Shown here piece by piece: positions 22,841 through 31,005 of a DNA stretch of 64,000 bases. The stretch is from assembly GCA_016861025.1 (NCBI GenBank), contig BOKO01000027.1, positions 1-64,000 of the forward strand. The letters are read 5' to 3'. Numbering within the stretch: the stretch's first letter is position 1; each line of letters opens with the position of its first letter. Source of the stretch: Chloroflexota bacterium. GTDB lineage: Bacteria > Chloroflexota > Anaerolineae > Caldilineales > Caldilineaceae. The notes beneath the pieces are model-generated. The model saw only the letters and a program-made list of their open reading frames with translations. It did no database searches and had not been told where the DNA came from. Position numbers and translations under genes: made by a program.

Positions 22841-22869
22841 TTGGTCGCGCAATCGTCCGCCTGTATAAT
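22841..22869 (+). promoter_or_regulatory. Promoter for the Yip1-like/CorA operon
   Basis: TTGGTC (22841-22846) and a perfect TATAAT (22864-22869) are 17 bases apart. Transcription would start near 22876, about 50 bases before the start codon at 22929, in the gap shared with the divergent MoxR gene. Confidence 0.6.
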
Positions 22870-22928
22870 CAGGTGCAAATATAACTCTACACGCACAGAT
22901 CGCCGACCGAAACATCGGAGAATCTCGG

Positions 22929-23795
22929 ATGCCGCACGAACCTGTAGAACGCGTCGTTGTTGAATCTCACCGCATGTCTGAAGCGCTAAATGAGCATAGT
23001 GGACAGAATTGCGCCGCTTTTTCCTCCGATGGCTCAGAGGCGCCGCCAGGGACATTGACGCTGCTCTGGCGCGCGTTGCTGCTCGGCGGCAGCCCCTATG
23101 CCGTTGTGCGCGATGGCGCCAACGCAGGACGGCGCGGGTTCGTGCTGTTGCTTGCGATCATCGGCATTGTGGCGCTGGCGCAGGTGATCGGTTACGGCTT
23201 TGGATGGCTGACAGCGCCGCGTCTTGGCTCACTGCAAGCGCTCAGCTACACAACCCTCACTAGCCTGGCCTGGTACGCCGAACAAGTGCAACAGACCCCT
23301 GCCTTCGCCGCCCAGTTTGCACAAGGTCATGCCGCGGCGTGGGAGGCGCTGCGCATTCTGCTCGGCTACCCGACCATCACCGCCACATCCATTTCTGTGA
23401 CGACGTTGATTGTCGCAACGCTGCTCAACTGGTTTGTCTACGGCTTGCTGGCGCACGCATTTGCACGCTGGTATGGCGGTCGCGCACGTCTCAGTCAAAC
23501 GTTGGGCGTGCTGGGGCTGGCGTATGCGCCGCTGCTCCTGCGCACTGTTGAGGTGGTTCCCGGCGCAGTGGCGCCTGTCGGTTTGATCTTCCTGCTAATG
23601 TTGGCGACGAAGTTCCTGGCGCTGCAGTCGGCGCATAGCCTGGGTGCGGTGCAGACGCTTGCAGTGACGCTTGCGCCCTACATCGTGGTCGGGTTGATCG
23701 CTGCGCTGGTCTTGCTCTTCGGCGGCGCGTACGGGCTAGAGCAGATTCCCTATGTCAATGAAGCGCTCCAGGTGCAGCAGTTTCTGGCGCAGTGA
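22929..23795 (+). CDS. Yip1-like multi-pass membrane protein
   Basis: The 288-residue protein has a polar N-terminal stretch (about 1-55), then five or so hydrophobic segments, including LLLAIIGIVALAQVIGYGF, TTLIVATLLNWFVYGLLA and VTLAPYIVVGLIAALVLLF. The layout and phrases such as TLGVLGLAYAPLL fit the Yip1 family, whose bacterial members have no known activity. The following gene starts within its stop codon, so the three genes here form a coupled operon. An internal ATG at about residue 16 is possible as the start. Confidence 0.7.
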   Translation: MPHEPVERVVVESHRMSEALNEHSGQNCAAFSSDGSEAPPGTLTLLWRALLLGGSPYAVVRDGANAGRRGFVLLLAIIGIVALAQVIGYGFGWLTAPRLGSLQALSYTTLTSLAWYAEQVQQTPAFAAQFAQGHAAAWEALRILLGYPTITATSISVTTLIVATLLNWFVYGLLAHAFARWYGGRARLSQTLGVLGLAYAPLLLRTVEVVPGAVAPVGLIFLLMLATKFLALQSAHSLGAVQTLAVTLAPYIVVGLIAALVLLFGGAYGLEQIPYVNEALQVQQFLAQ

Positions 23796-25084
23796 TGCGC
23801 AACGCAGAGACCATAACAATGAAAAACACTTTGCGCACATACTCACACATTTTGCAACTGCGCAGTGATGCGATCCACGAAATACTGCAAAGCGAGCGCG
23901 GCATCGCCTTTGCGCTCAAGCTCTTTTTGATCGTCAGCTTGATCGCCGGGCTGGGAATGTGGGGCGAGTTGCCGGCGGCGCTGCGCACACCGACGATGGT
24001 GGAGCGTTTCGACAAAGTCGTCGCCGATGTCGGCGAAGCGGTTGCCACAGCCGTCGCCGCCGTCGAATCTGCTGCGGCGGCTGTGCAGGGACGTATTGAG
24101 CGTGCGGTTCAAACCGCCTCCGCCGAGTTCGAGCGTCGTTTTGGCGGTCTGCTCAATCAGCTCAACGCCATCTTCGACCGTTTTGCCAGCCCGCGTGCAC
24201 GGCTGGCGCGGCTGCTGACGCAGCGCGTGGTCAGCGTGCGCGAGATCGAGGAAATCGTTGTAGCGGCGCAACCGACGCCGGCGGAGATGAACCAACTGCT
24301 TATGCGCTCCGGCGCCTCCGACGCTGAAACGCGGCGCCTGTTGCGCCTTGCAGGGATCGCCGCCGACCAGCTCGCTGCAGTACGCGCCGCCGAACAAGCC
24401 GCCGTCGACGCCGCCGTCACCGAGCTTCAGCCGATTCTCGATGCGCTGTCGATGACGAGCAGCGAGTTCCAGGAAGTGCTCGATCAGATTTCGGCGACGC
24501 CAGAACAGGTGTTGCAGTGGCTCGATAGGCTCTCGACAACGCCGGAGCAGGTCGGTGCACTTCTTTCCCGCATTACAGCGACGCCCGACAAGCTCAAGGA
24601 ATTGGTTGCCACGGCGCGCGCCGAGGTCGAGCGCATGGCGCCGCCGCTTGGCGAGCGACCGTCGCGCGTGATCCGGCTGGGAGGGCAGTGGCTGGCGTCG
24701 CCGCTGCACTATGCCAGCGAGTGGATGCTGTTTGCGCTTGTGTTGTTGTTAGCAGCAAAGAGCATCGGCGGACGGGCGACGCTGCCACAGCATTTGGGCG
24801 CTGTGGCGCTGTCGGCGACGCCGGCGATCTTTTTTCTCGTCGCCTATGTTCCTGATCTGAGCAGCGTTGCGTCGTTGCCGATGGCGTCGGCGGTGCATAC
24901 GACGGGACGCATTCTGGCGCTGATCGGTGTTGTCTGGTGCGGCATCCTCCTGCTCAAAACGCTAAGCGTGGCGCATGGCTTTGGCATGTGGAAAAGCGCT
25001 GGCGCTGTGTTGCTCGCTTTGTTCGGCATGTACGCGGCGGCGCCGCTGGCTGCGGTGTTGGCGAGTTTCTTTTTGTTAGGCTGA
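23795..25084 (+). CDS. Membrane protein with long helical, coiled-coil-like middle
   Basis: The start is GTG 23792 or ATG 23795 (429 residues), overlapping the previous stop; ATG 23819 is another choice. One hydrophobic helix (about 40-58, ALKLFLIVSLIAGLGMWG) is followed by about 240 residues of charged, Ala/Glu-rich sequence with repeated phrases such as ISATPEQVLQWLDRLSTTPEQVGALLSRITATPD, and then several C-terminal hydrophobic segments that again resemble Yip1. No catalytic site is visible. It could be a scaffolding or regulatory partner of the CorA-like protein downstream; this is inference only. Confidence 0.68.
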   Translation: MRNAETITMKNTLRTYSHILQLRSDAIHEILQSERGIAFALKLFLIVSLIAGLGMWGELPAALRTPTMVERFDKVVADVGEAVATAVAAVESAAAAVQGRIERAVQTASAEFERRFGGLLNQLNAIFDRFASPRARLARLLTQRVVSVREIEEIVVAAQPTPAEMNQLLMRSGASDAETRRLLRLAGIAADQLAAVRAAEQAAVDAAVTELQPILDALSMTSSEFQEVLDQISATPEQVLQWLDRLSTTPEQVGALLSRITATPDKLKELVATARAEVERMAPPLGERPSRVIRLGGQWLASPLHYASEWMLFALVLLLAAKSIGGRATLPQHLGAVALSATPAIFFLVAYVPDLSSVASLPMASAVHTTGRILALIGVVWCGILLLKTLSVAHGFGMWKSAGAVLLALFGMYAAAPLAAVLASFFLLG

Positions 25085-25092
25085 GGCGCGCA

Positions 25093-26070
25093 ATGATCCG
25101 CATGATCTGTCGGCACGCAGATGGACGCATCGAAGTCAATGCGCCGCTCGACGAACTGCCGCGCTTGCTCTCCAATCGTGACAACCAAATATGGGTTGAT
25201 TTTATGGGTGCGTCGAACGAAGGCTTTGAACAGATACTGAGAGAAGCCTTCCACTTTCACCCACTGGCAATCGAGGACGCGCTGCAAGATACGCACGTGC
25301 CAAAGCTCGATGATTACGCCTCCTATCTTTATCTGGTCTTTCATATTGTCGGACCCGGCGACGAGCCAATGGACATCGACAGTCAGGAAGTCGATGTGTT
25401 TCTCGGTCCGAATTATCTGGTGACCATTCACGAAAACAACCGGCGCTCGATCGATCGCGCCTGGGACGCCGAACATCACGTTGAAGCGGGACTGGCGCGC
25501 GGTCCAGCCATGATGCTCTACGAGTTGCTCGACAGCCAGATCGACAATTTTATCCCGCTGATCGACGCCTTTGAGGAGCAATTGGAGAAACTCGGCGACG
25601 ATATTTTTCGCTCGAATGAGAGCGAGCGCGATCTGCTCAACCGGCTGCTGACCGCCAAGAGCAGCGCGCTGCGGCTTCAGCGCGTCCTGGCGCCGCAACG
25701 CGAACTATTGGGGCGTCTCTCCACAGGCGAATACAGAGTTGTCCCCGCGCACGTTCGCATGTATTATCGCGATATTTACGATCATCTGGCGCGGCTGGCG
25801 AATCTGGCTGACAGCATGCGCGACCTGGCAAGCAGCACCATTGAGACGCACCTGGCGCTGGTCAACAACCGCATGAACGAGGTGATGAAACTGCTGACGA
25901 TGGTCTCGACAATTTTCATTCCGCTCAGCTTTCTGGCCGGCGTCTACGGCATGAACTTCGAGTTTATGCCAGAACTGGAACTCTGGTGGTTCTACCCGCT
26001 GGTGTGGGTTGTCTTTGTCAGCATCGCAATGACGATGCTTATCATCTTCCGCAAGAGAAAGTGGCTTTGA
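25093..26070 (+). CDS. corA: CorA-family magnesium/divalent cation channel
   Basis: Starting at ATG 25093 gives 325 residues, a normal CorA length. The N-terminal cytoplasmic funnel is followed near the C-terminus by two membrane helices; the selectivity motif GMN is at 286-288, followed by FEFMPELEL, as in the CorA/ZntB superfamily where E in the loop is part of the entry. The final basic KRKWL is typical. It is the third gene of the operon with the Yip1-like and helical membrane proteins, starting 8 bases after the latter stop. A ZntB-type zinc exporter is an alternative. Confidence 0.92.
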   Translation: MIRMICRHADGRIEVNAPLDELPRLLSNRDNQIWVDFMGASNEGFEQILREAFHFHPLAIEDALQDTHVPKLDDYASYLYLVFHIVGPGDEPMDIDSQEVDVFLGPNYLVTIHENNRRSIDRAWDAEHHVEAGLARGPAMMLYELLDSQIDNFIPLIDAFEEQLEKLGDDIFRSNESERDLLNRLLTAKSSALRLQRVLAPQRELLGRLSTGEYRVVPAHVRMYYRDIYDHLARLANLADSMRDLASSTIETHLALVNNRMNEVMKLLTMVSTIFIPLSFLAGVYGMNFEFMPELELWWFYPLVWVVFVSIAMTMLIIFRKRKWL

Positions 26071-26595
26071 ATGTTCTACACCATTCGTGATCGCCAGATG
26101 CACTCAACGGTTCAGCCGCCGGCCGGCATGCGCCCGATCCTGGCAATGCACAGCGAACTGTCCCCCCCTGTCATTACACAGCTTCACGAAAGTCTGCACG
26201 CGTGGGGTGAGCTCGGTCTATCGCCGGGGCCAATCACGCCGGATCGAGTCTGGTGCAGCGTCAACCGTGAGAGCGGCGCGGCGCTGTCCTTTCACTTCGA
26301 CAACAATAGTGCGCCTCTTCCCCTCTCACATATCGGATTGGCGCAGGAAATGGCGGCCTGGTTCGTATTGCTAGACAAGTGGATGGAAACCTTTGTCGTC
26401 ATTGCGCGCGCCCGCGCAGTCTGGTCGGTGCAAGAGTTGGCTGGAGCGCTCACCTTTACGTCAAAGCCATTTCTACCGATCGCCCTGCTCTATATGCCCC
26501 CAGACAACTGGGAGCGGGTTGCGATGGCGTTGGCGAACGCAGTTGGCGATGGAGCGCTGCGTGGCGGGGTGCAGTCAGATCGACACTGGGCGTAG
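26071..26595 (+). CDS. Hypothetical protein directly behind corA
   Basis: The ATG follows the corA stop with no gap, and a second in-frame ATG lies at 26098. The 174-residue protein has no signal peptide or membrane helix. Its mixed alpha/beta sequence (VWCSVNRESGAALSFHFDN, residues about 60-78) fits no family I know. Being translated just after corA suggests joint expression, but the ribosome site is poor. Function unknown. Confidence 0.55.
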   Translation: MFYTIRDRQMHSTVQPPAGMRPILAMHSELSPPVITQLHESLHAWGELGLSPGPITPDRVWCSVNRESGAALSFHFDNNSAPLPLSHIGLAQEMAAWFVLLDKWMETFVVIARARAVWSVQELAGALTFTSKPFLPIALLYMPPDNWERVAMALANAVGDGALRGGVQSDRHWA

Positions 26596-26613
26596 TCTTT
26601 ACGGCAAGCAACG

Positions 26614-27105
26614 ATGAAAACGGCGTATGTGCTTCCCCAAATCGACGAGCAAACACGACGACATTGGCGCCGCCAGCGCACCGACCATTCTGCAGGCGGC
26701 GTCATTTATCGCATCAATGAGCAAGGCGCCGTGGAGGCAGCGTTGATTTCGACGCGCGGGGGCACGCGTTGGCAGTTGCCCAAAGGCACTTGCGAACCAG
26801 GTGAAACTGTCGAAGAAACGGCGCTGCGCGAGGTCGCCGAAGAGTGCGGGCTGACCGGCAAGTGCGAGGCGCATCTTGGCGTAATCGAATACTGGTATTG
26901 GGACACCCATCAACGCGCTGTGCCGGAATTAGTGCACAAGCGCGTCGACTTTTACCTGATGCGCGCTGTGGGGGGCGAATTGAGCGACGCCAGCATCGAG
27001 GTCGACAGCGTCAACTGGTTTCCACTCGACCAGGCGCTCGCTGTCCTTACCTATCCTTCTGAACGCGAGGTTTTGCAGCGGGCGATGGATCGGCTCAAGA
27101 CATAG
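26614..27105 (+). CDS. Nudix hydrolase
   Basis: The 163-residue protein has an exact Nudix box at 58-80: G-x5-E-x7-REVAEECGL, with Arg72, Glu73, Glu76 and Glu77 in place. It begins AGGVIYRI, as in the MutT/diadenosine polyphosphate group, and the tail of the box is followed by a FYLMRAVGG strand. Substrate cannot be told from the sequence; Ap4A-type and mRNA-capping phosphates are common in this class. It ends 9 bases from the convergent lipoprotein gene. Confidence 0.9.
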   Translation: MKTAYVLPQIDEQTRRHWRRQRTDHSAGGVIYRINEQGAVEAALISTRGGTRWQLPKGTCEPGETVEETALREVAEECGLTGKCEAHLGVIEYWYWDTHQRAVPELVHKRVDFYLMRAVGGELSDASIEVDSVNWFPLDQALAVLTYPSEREVLQRAMDRLKT

Positions 27106-27113
27106 CCATTTCA

Positions 27114-28280
27114 TCAGCGTTGATAGGCGCTGCTCTGTTCACCGTAGCCTGTCAGTTCGGCATAGCCGCGCCCCGTGACGCGTTCGCCGCGCATCACGCC
27201 GCTCACCTCGATGGCGCCTTCCCAGTAGACAAAGCTCACGTTCATCTCCTGGTCGGCGATCAGCGGTTCAATCGTCAGATCGATCGCCAGATCAGGCAGC
27301 GTCAACTTCCAGCCAGACGGGTACGTAACGCCGGTGCGCGGACTTGTCCATGCGCCGGTGGGTGTGAGCACAAAGTCGTGCTCCGTCACAGTCTGCTGCG
27401 CGCCGTCGGGCCAGACCAGCGTGCCCTTGATGTTGGGGTTGACGCCGCCGTCGGCAAGCCGGATTTCGTAGAGCATCAGAACCGCGCCGTTGTCGAATTG
27501 TACGCTGAACCAGTCCCAACCGACTGCGCCGGTGGTGAGCGCGCTGGTGCCGAACTCATGATCCATCCAACTGCGCCCGGTCACGTCATAAGTGCGCCCA
27601 CCACTCGTAACCTCGCCGGTGGTTGCAAGTCCAACCAGACTGTAATAGTAGGAGGCGTTGCCCGGCTCTGGTCCCTTTTGATGCAGACCATCGATGCCAT
27701 GAAAGATCGGCGACCGCGTCTCGCGCAACATCAGGTCGATGGCGATCGGTCCGTTTTCACCTTCGGCGCTGGCGACCAGCCGCTGCACACCCGGCTCAAT
27801 CTCTTCCGCCATCCAATCCTCCAGCCACACCCGGAAGCGTGGTTCGCCGACAGCGCCTGCCAGCTCGCCGGCGCCGCGGCTGTAGCGGTCGAAGCTCTCG
27901 TGCTCACGGCGCACACCGTCGGTCACGGCAAAGTGCGCCATGTAGACCTGGTTGGACGCCAGGGTTGAGTCACGCGGCGGCAGCTCCGGCGTCAGTGCAT
28001 TGCGAAAGAAAGTCAACTGAAAGCCGAAAGGTTCGCCGCTGGCAGTCGCGAGGTTGCCGGTGTAATACCACCACTCCGTGCGATATTCCGGGTGTGCGCC
28101 GTGGTCACGGGGAAAGCTCAATTCGATCGGCTTGAATGCACGCGCAAAGCTGGCGTCGTCGGGCGCACGCATCGCTTCCACGACGCTGGCGCTGATCGGG
28201 CGTTCGGCGGCTTGCGCGGTGCAAGCCGCCGCAATCCAGGCGAGAATGATAAGAAAGCCAAATCGGAATACGATTCGCAT
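27114..28280 (-). CDS. AttH/CrtC-like lipocalin-family protein, exported
   Basis: I start at ATG 28280 (388 residues). The N-terminus (MRIVFRFGFLIILAWIAAAC) is a signal sequence, possibly a lipoprotein anchor at Cys20. The body is a two-barrel lipocalin of the AttH/CrtC (hydroxyneurosporene synthase-like) family, with FPRDHGAHPEYRTEWWYYTGNL (about 50-71), MAHFAVTDG and SWMDHEFGTS as landmarks. Related proteins hydrate carotenoids or have unknown roles; no carotenoid genes lie nearby. The start is chosen for the signal peptide; there is no clear ribosome site. Confidence 0.82.
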   Translation of the reverse strand: MRIVFRFGFLIILAWIAAACTAQAAERPISASVVEAMRAPDDASFARAFKPIELSFPRDHGAHPEYRTEWWYYTGNLATASGEPFGFQLTFFRNALTPELPPRDSTLASNQVYMAHFAVTDGVRREHESFDRYSRGAGELAGAVGEPRFRVWLEDWMAEEIEPGVQRLVASAEGENGPIAIDLMLRETRSPIFHGIDGLHQKGPEPGNASYYYSLVGLATTGEVTSGGRTYDVTGRSWMDHEFGTSALTTGAVGWDWFSVQFDNGAVLMLYEIRLADGGVNPNIKGTLVWPDGAQQTVTEHDFVLTPTGAWTSPRTGVTYPSGWKLTLPDLAIDLTIEPLIADQEMNVSFVYWEGAIEVSGVMRGERVTGRGYAELTGYGEQSSAYQR

Positions 28281-28469
28281 AAAGTGATTGTGACAGATGG
28301 AACGAACCGAATCTGTCAGCGAGTGTCCGATGCCAGTATAAGTATAATAGTGCACGTATAATAGGTGCGTAAGCATTCGTTATACATACTTTTTCCAAGT
28401 ACGGAGCGCCCCGGCTGACGCCAGGCGTATCCACTAAAATTTCACAAGTGATTGATCGAAAGGAACACC

Positions 28470-29081
28470 ATGCTGAATTTTGAGGCTGTGCGTCGAAAAC
28501 AGATCACGATCGGCGACCTCTGCGCAGGTCTGACCGTGGCGGATTTATGCACATTGACCAATGAAATGATCGACAAGATGCAAGCGCTGATCGCCGACTG
28601 TTGTGATGCAGATGTCACCTTCCAACCGGTCGATCCACAGGCGGACGATCCCTACGCCGCCACTTCTGCTGAAATCAACATCGCTTGGACGTTGGGACAT
28701 GTGATCGTTCACACAACAGCTTCGGCGGAAGAATCGGCGTTCCTGGCGGCGGAAATGGCGCGCGGTGTGTCCAACCACGGTCGCTCTCGTTATGAAACGC
28801 CATGGGAAAGTGTGACCACCATCGCACAGTGTCGCCAGCGACTGGAAGAGAGCCGGCGTATGCGTCTCGCCAGCCTTCAGATATGGCCCGATCAGCCGCA
28901 TCTCGATCTGACCTACACCCCCTGGCCCAGCGCCGGCGAGATCAACTGCGTGGCGCGCTTTGTGCTGGGATTGCGCCACGACGACGATCACCTGGGGCAA
29001 ATCGCCGAAATTGTGCGCCAGGCGCACGAAGCGCGAAAAACCTACCGAACGCCTGTGTCAATCCAGGCGCTTCCACGATGA
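28470..29081 (+). CDS. DinB-family protein
   Basis: Starting at ATG 28470 (AAAGGAAC upstream) gives 203 residues. The DinB four-helix fold has metal-binding His residues; here the likely ones are His in LGHVIVHTT (about 75-80) and in LRHDDDHLGQIAEI (about 170-183). These bacillithiol/mycothiol-transferase-like proteins often act on thiol or stress substrates. The last stretch is basic. No partner is visible nearby. Confidence 0.78.
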   Translation: MLNFEAVRRKQITIGDLCAGLTVADLCTLTNEMIDKMQALIADCCDADVTFQPVDPQADDPYAATSAEINIAWTLGHVIVHTTASAEESAFLAAEMARGVSNHGRSRYETPWESVTTIAQCRQRLEESRRMRLASLQIWPDQPHLDLTYTPWPSAGEINCVARFVLGLRHDDDHLGQIAEIVRQAHEARKTYRTPVSIQALPR

Positions 29082-29128
29082 CGCCGTTGATTTCGTGAAG
29101 GAAAACGCATTTACGGATTAAACTCGAT

Positions 29129-29206
29129 TGAACGTGGATGAAGCAGATTTTGCGGACGCCGCGACTCAAAAAATCTGCGGAAATCCGCAAAATCTGCGTT
29201 CTATTG
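29129..29206. repeat. Dispersed intergenic repeat, second copy
   Basis: This is the partner of the element at 20549: it starts AACGTGGATGAAGCAG and ends AATCTGCGTTCTATT, with an internal ATCTGCGG/CCGCAAAAT partial palindrome. It lies between the convergent DinB and DUF1848 genes and overlaps the end of the latter. Confidence 0.55.
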
Positions 29207-30106
29207 TGTCACGCACCACCCGATCAGAGAAGGCGACAGTGGGTCGTGAGCAGCGTGATTTTCGGCGGCGCGGGCAAAGCTGCTGGTGGCGTAGCAGTAC
29301 TGACAGCCGAAGAGACACGAGTCGTACATGCCGATATCGCGGCTGAGCACACAGCCGCAGGCCTCGCGTTGACCGGGGTCTTTCTTGAGTTCGAGCCGCA
29401 ATCTGAAGATGCGTTCGATCAGCTCGTCGTCTATGCATTTTCCTGGGCGCACGCCGTAGCCGGTCAAATCGATTTCCTCGGCGCAGCTCACGATCTCCAT
29501 CCCGCAGCGCGTTGCAGTTTCGACCAGATTGCACATCAGTTCATCGAAACCGGTGATCTGCTCCGGCGTCTGGTCGGGGATTGTCACACCATGGGCAGCC
29601 AGGGCACGCAGCCTGTGCTCCGCCTTGCGATAGATATCGAGGATGCTGATCACCGAGCGTGTCGTGTAACCTTGTAACTGCGCCGCGATCCACGCGTAAC
29701 GCTTCTGGTGAAATTCGGCATCGGTAAGCGAACTGAGCACGATCGGATCATAGCGCCAGATGACGCGTTCTGACCCGATGCGAGCCGACAATGTGCGGAA
29801 GGTCTCAATCGCGGCTTCCACCGGTGGTGTGCGTGCGTCGAGCTGGCGTGGGTTGTCGAGAATCGTGTACTGGAAGTAGTAATGATAGCCACGTGCGTCG
29901 AGTTCATCCAGCGACGCCAACAGCGGGCGTGGGTTGCGCGTCCAAAAGACGATGACATCTACATCATGCGGCGCCAGCGAAATGCGGCTGACCTGATTGC
30001 GGTTGAACGGATTGGGCACGGTGCAGAAGCCGGCGCGCACACGGTTCATGAACCATGCGGCGTAAAACGCAGGAATATCGGTGCGGCGGCTGGCGCTGAT
30101 AATCAT
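29201..30106 (-). CDS. DUF1848 family protein with a cysteine cluster
   Basis: Starting at the ATG ending at 30106 gives 301 residues. The N-terminal part MIISASRRTDIPAFYAAWFMNRVRAGFC is the DUF1848 signature and is followed by ISLAPHDVDVIVFWTRNPRPL, in a TIM-barrel-like pattern of alternating beta strands and helices. Near the C-terminus CLFGCQYCYA has a C-x3-C-x2-C arrangement that could bind an iron-sulfur cluster as in radical SAM proteins, though the cysteines are at the wrong end for the usual fold. The function is unknown. Confidence 0.78.
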   Translation of the reverse strand: MIISASRRTDIPAFYAAWFMNRVRAGFCTVPNPFNRNQVSRISLAPHDVDVIVFWTRNPRPLLASLDELDARGYHYYFQYTILDNPRQLDARTPPVEAAIETFRTLSARIGSERVIWRYDPIVLSSLTDAEFHQKRYAWIAAQLQGYTTRSVISILDIYRKAEHRLRALAAHGVTIPDQTPEQITGFDELMCNLVETATRCGMEIVSCAEEIDLTGYGVRPGKCIDDELIERIFRLRLELKKDPGQREACGCVLSRDIGMYDSCLFGCQYCYATSSFARAAENHAAHDPLSPSLIGWCVTQ

Positions 30107-30163
30107 GAGCGATGTCGGCAGGTAGTTCCCCAAACGTATTGAAAGCGAGTTTTTGAGAGAAGT

Positions 30164-30210
30164 GTATCACAACAACGGTCTTCGGCGATTGAAGTCCGCT
30201 GTTGTGATAC
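30164..30210. terminator. Inverted repeat between DUF1848 and flavodoxin genes
   Basis: GTATCACAACA (30164-30174) and its exact complement (30200-30210) flank a 25-base loop, just before the flavodoxin stop on the minus strand. It could be the terminator of that gene or an operator for DUF1848. Confidence 0.4.
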
Positions 30211-30220
30211 TTCTGGTCTT

Positions 30221-30877
30221 TCACGCCAACTGCGGCGTCAGTTGATCCGCCCACCGTTTGATTGCTTCCCAGTCGCGCTTGTCCTCGTCCTGCGCGCCCA
30301 TCATTTTGGAGATCATGCGGTCGAGGAAGGAGAGCTTGCCCAGCTCCATCTTACCGGCGAAGAACGCCTCAGCGTCCGGCTGCACGATGGCATGGATCGG
30401 CGCAACGTAGGCGGCGCGGTTGGTCTTGCTCTCCTCGCTGTCGTCGGTGTTGAGCATGTGCACCGTGAAGAAGGCAGTCGGCGCGGCCTGCAATGCGGCG
30501 GCATTCACCTCGACGAATTGCTTCGCCTCGCCCAGCCAACTGCCCATACGGATGGCGCTGCCGACCACAAAGGCATCGTACTCCGACACATCCTTGACTT
30601 CGCGGACGCGGCGCACATCCACCGTCAGTCCCTGCGCACACAACTCCTGTGCGATGGCTTGCGCCACTTCACCGGTCGAACCAGCCTTGCTGGCATACGC
30701 TACGAGCACTTTGCTCATGGTTGGTCTCCTTCCACATTCTGCGTGGATAAAATTGATTCGTGGCGTTTGCGTTGCGCCGACGGTCACACCGCTGCACAAC
30801 AACAAACCCGTCGTCATTGTTGCGCCGGCTGCAATTAAGACGCTTCGCCGGCTCACTGTTCGCTTGTCACTCATCAT
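30221..30877 (-). CDS. Flavodoxin-domain protein with a Tat-like signal
   Basis: The long form, from MM at 30877, has 218 residues. Its N-terminus TVSRRSVLIAAGATMTTGLLLCSG has a twin-arginine motif, a hydrophobic core and a basic-poor C-region, as in Tat-exported proteins. After residue 54 comes a flavodoxin-like domain: LVAYASKAGSTGEVA (56-70) is the FMN phosphate loop and VVGSAIRMGSWLGEAKQFV about 100-118 the second FMN region, as in the HemG-type Flavodoxin_5 family. An internal ATG at 30718 has a near-perfect ribosome site (AAGGAGA), so a cytoplasmic short form is also possible. I recall Chloroflexota homologs with the same signal plus flavodoxin layout, which favours the long form. Confidence 0.75.
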   Translation of the reverse strand: MMSDKRTVSRRSVLIAAGATMTTGLLLCSGVTVGATQTPRINFIHAECGRRPTMSKVLVAYASKAGSTGEVAQAIAQELCAQGLTVDVRRVREVKDVSEYDAFVVGSAIRMGSWLGEAKQFVEVNAAALQAAPTAFFTVHMLNTDDSEESKTNRAAYVAPIHAIVQPDAEAFFAGKMELGKLSFLDRMISKMMGAQDEDKRDWEAIKRWADQLTPQLA

Positions 30878-31005
30878 CCGCCTCGTTCATCGAAAACAAT
30901 ATCACCCGACTGTAGTGATTCAGATGCGACGCACTGGTGTAAAGGCGTTTGGGGGCGCCAATCCAGCTTATGCCAGTACGCCGCACCTGAAGCGTTTCCC
31001 TCAAT

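Noticed and set aside
28335..28362. Two TATAAT boxes before the DinB gene
   Set aside because: Perfect -10 boxes at 28343 and 28357 lack any -35 at the right distance, so a promoter was not called.
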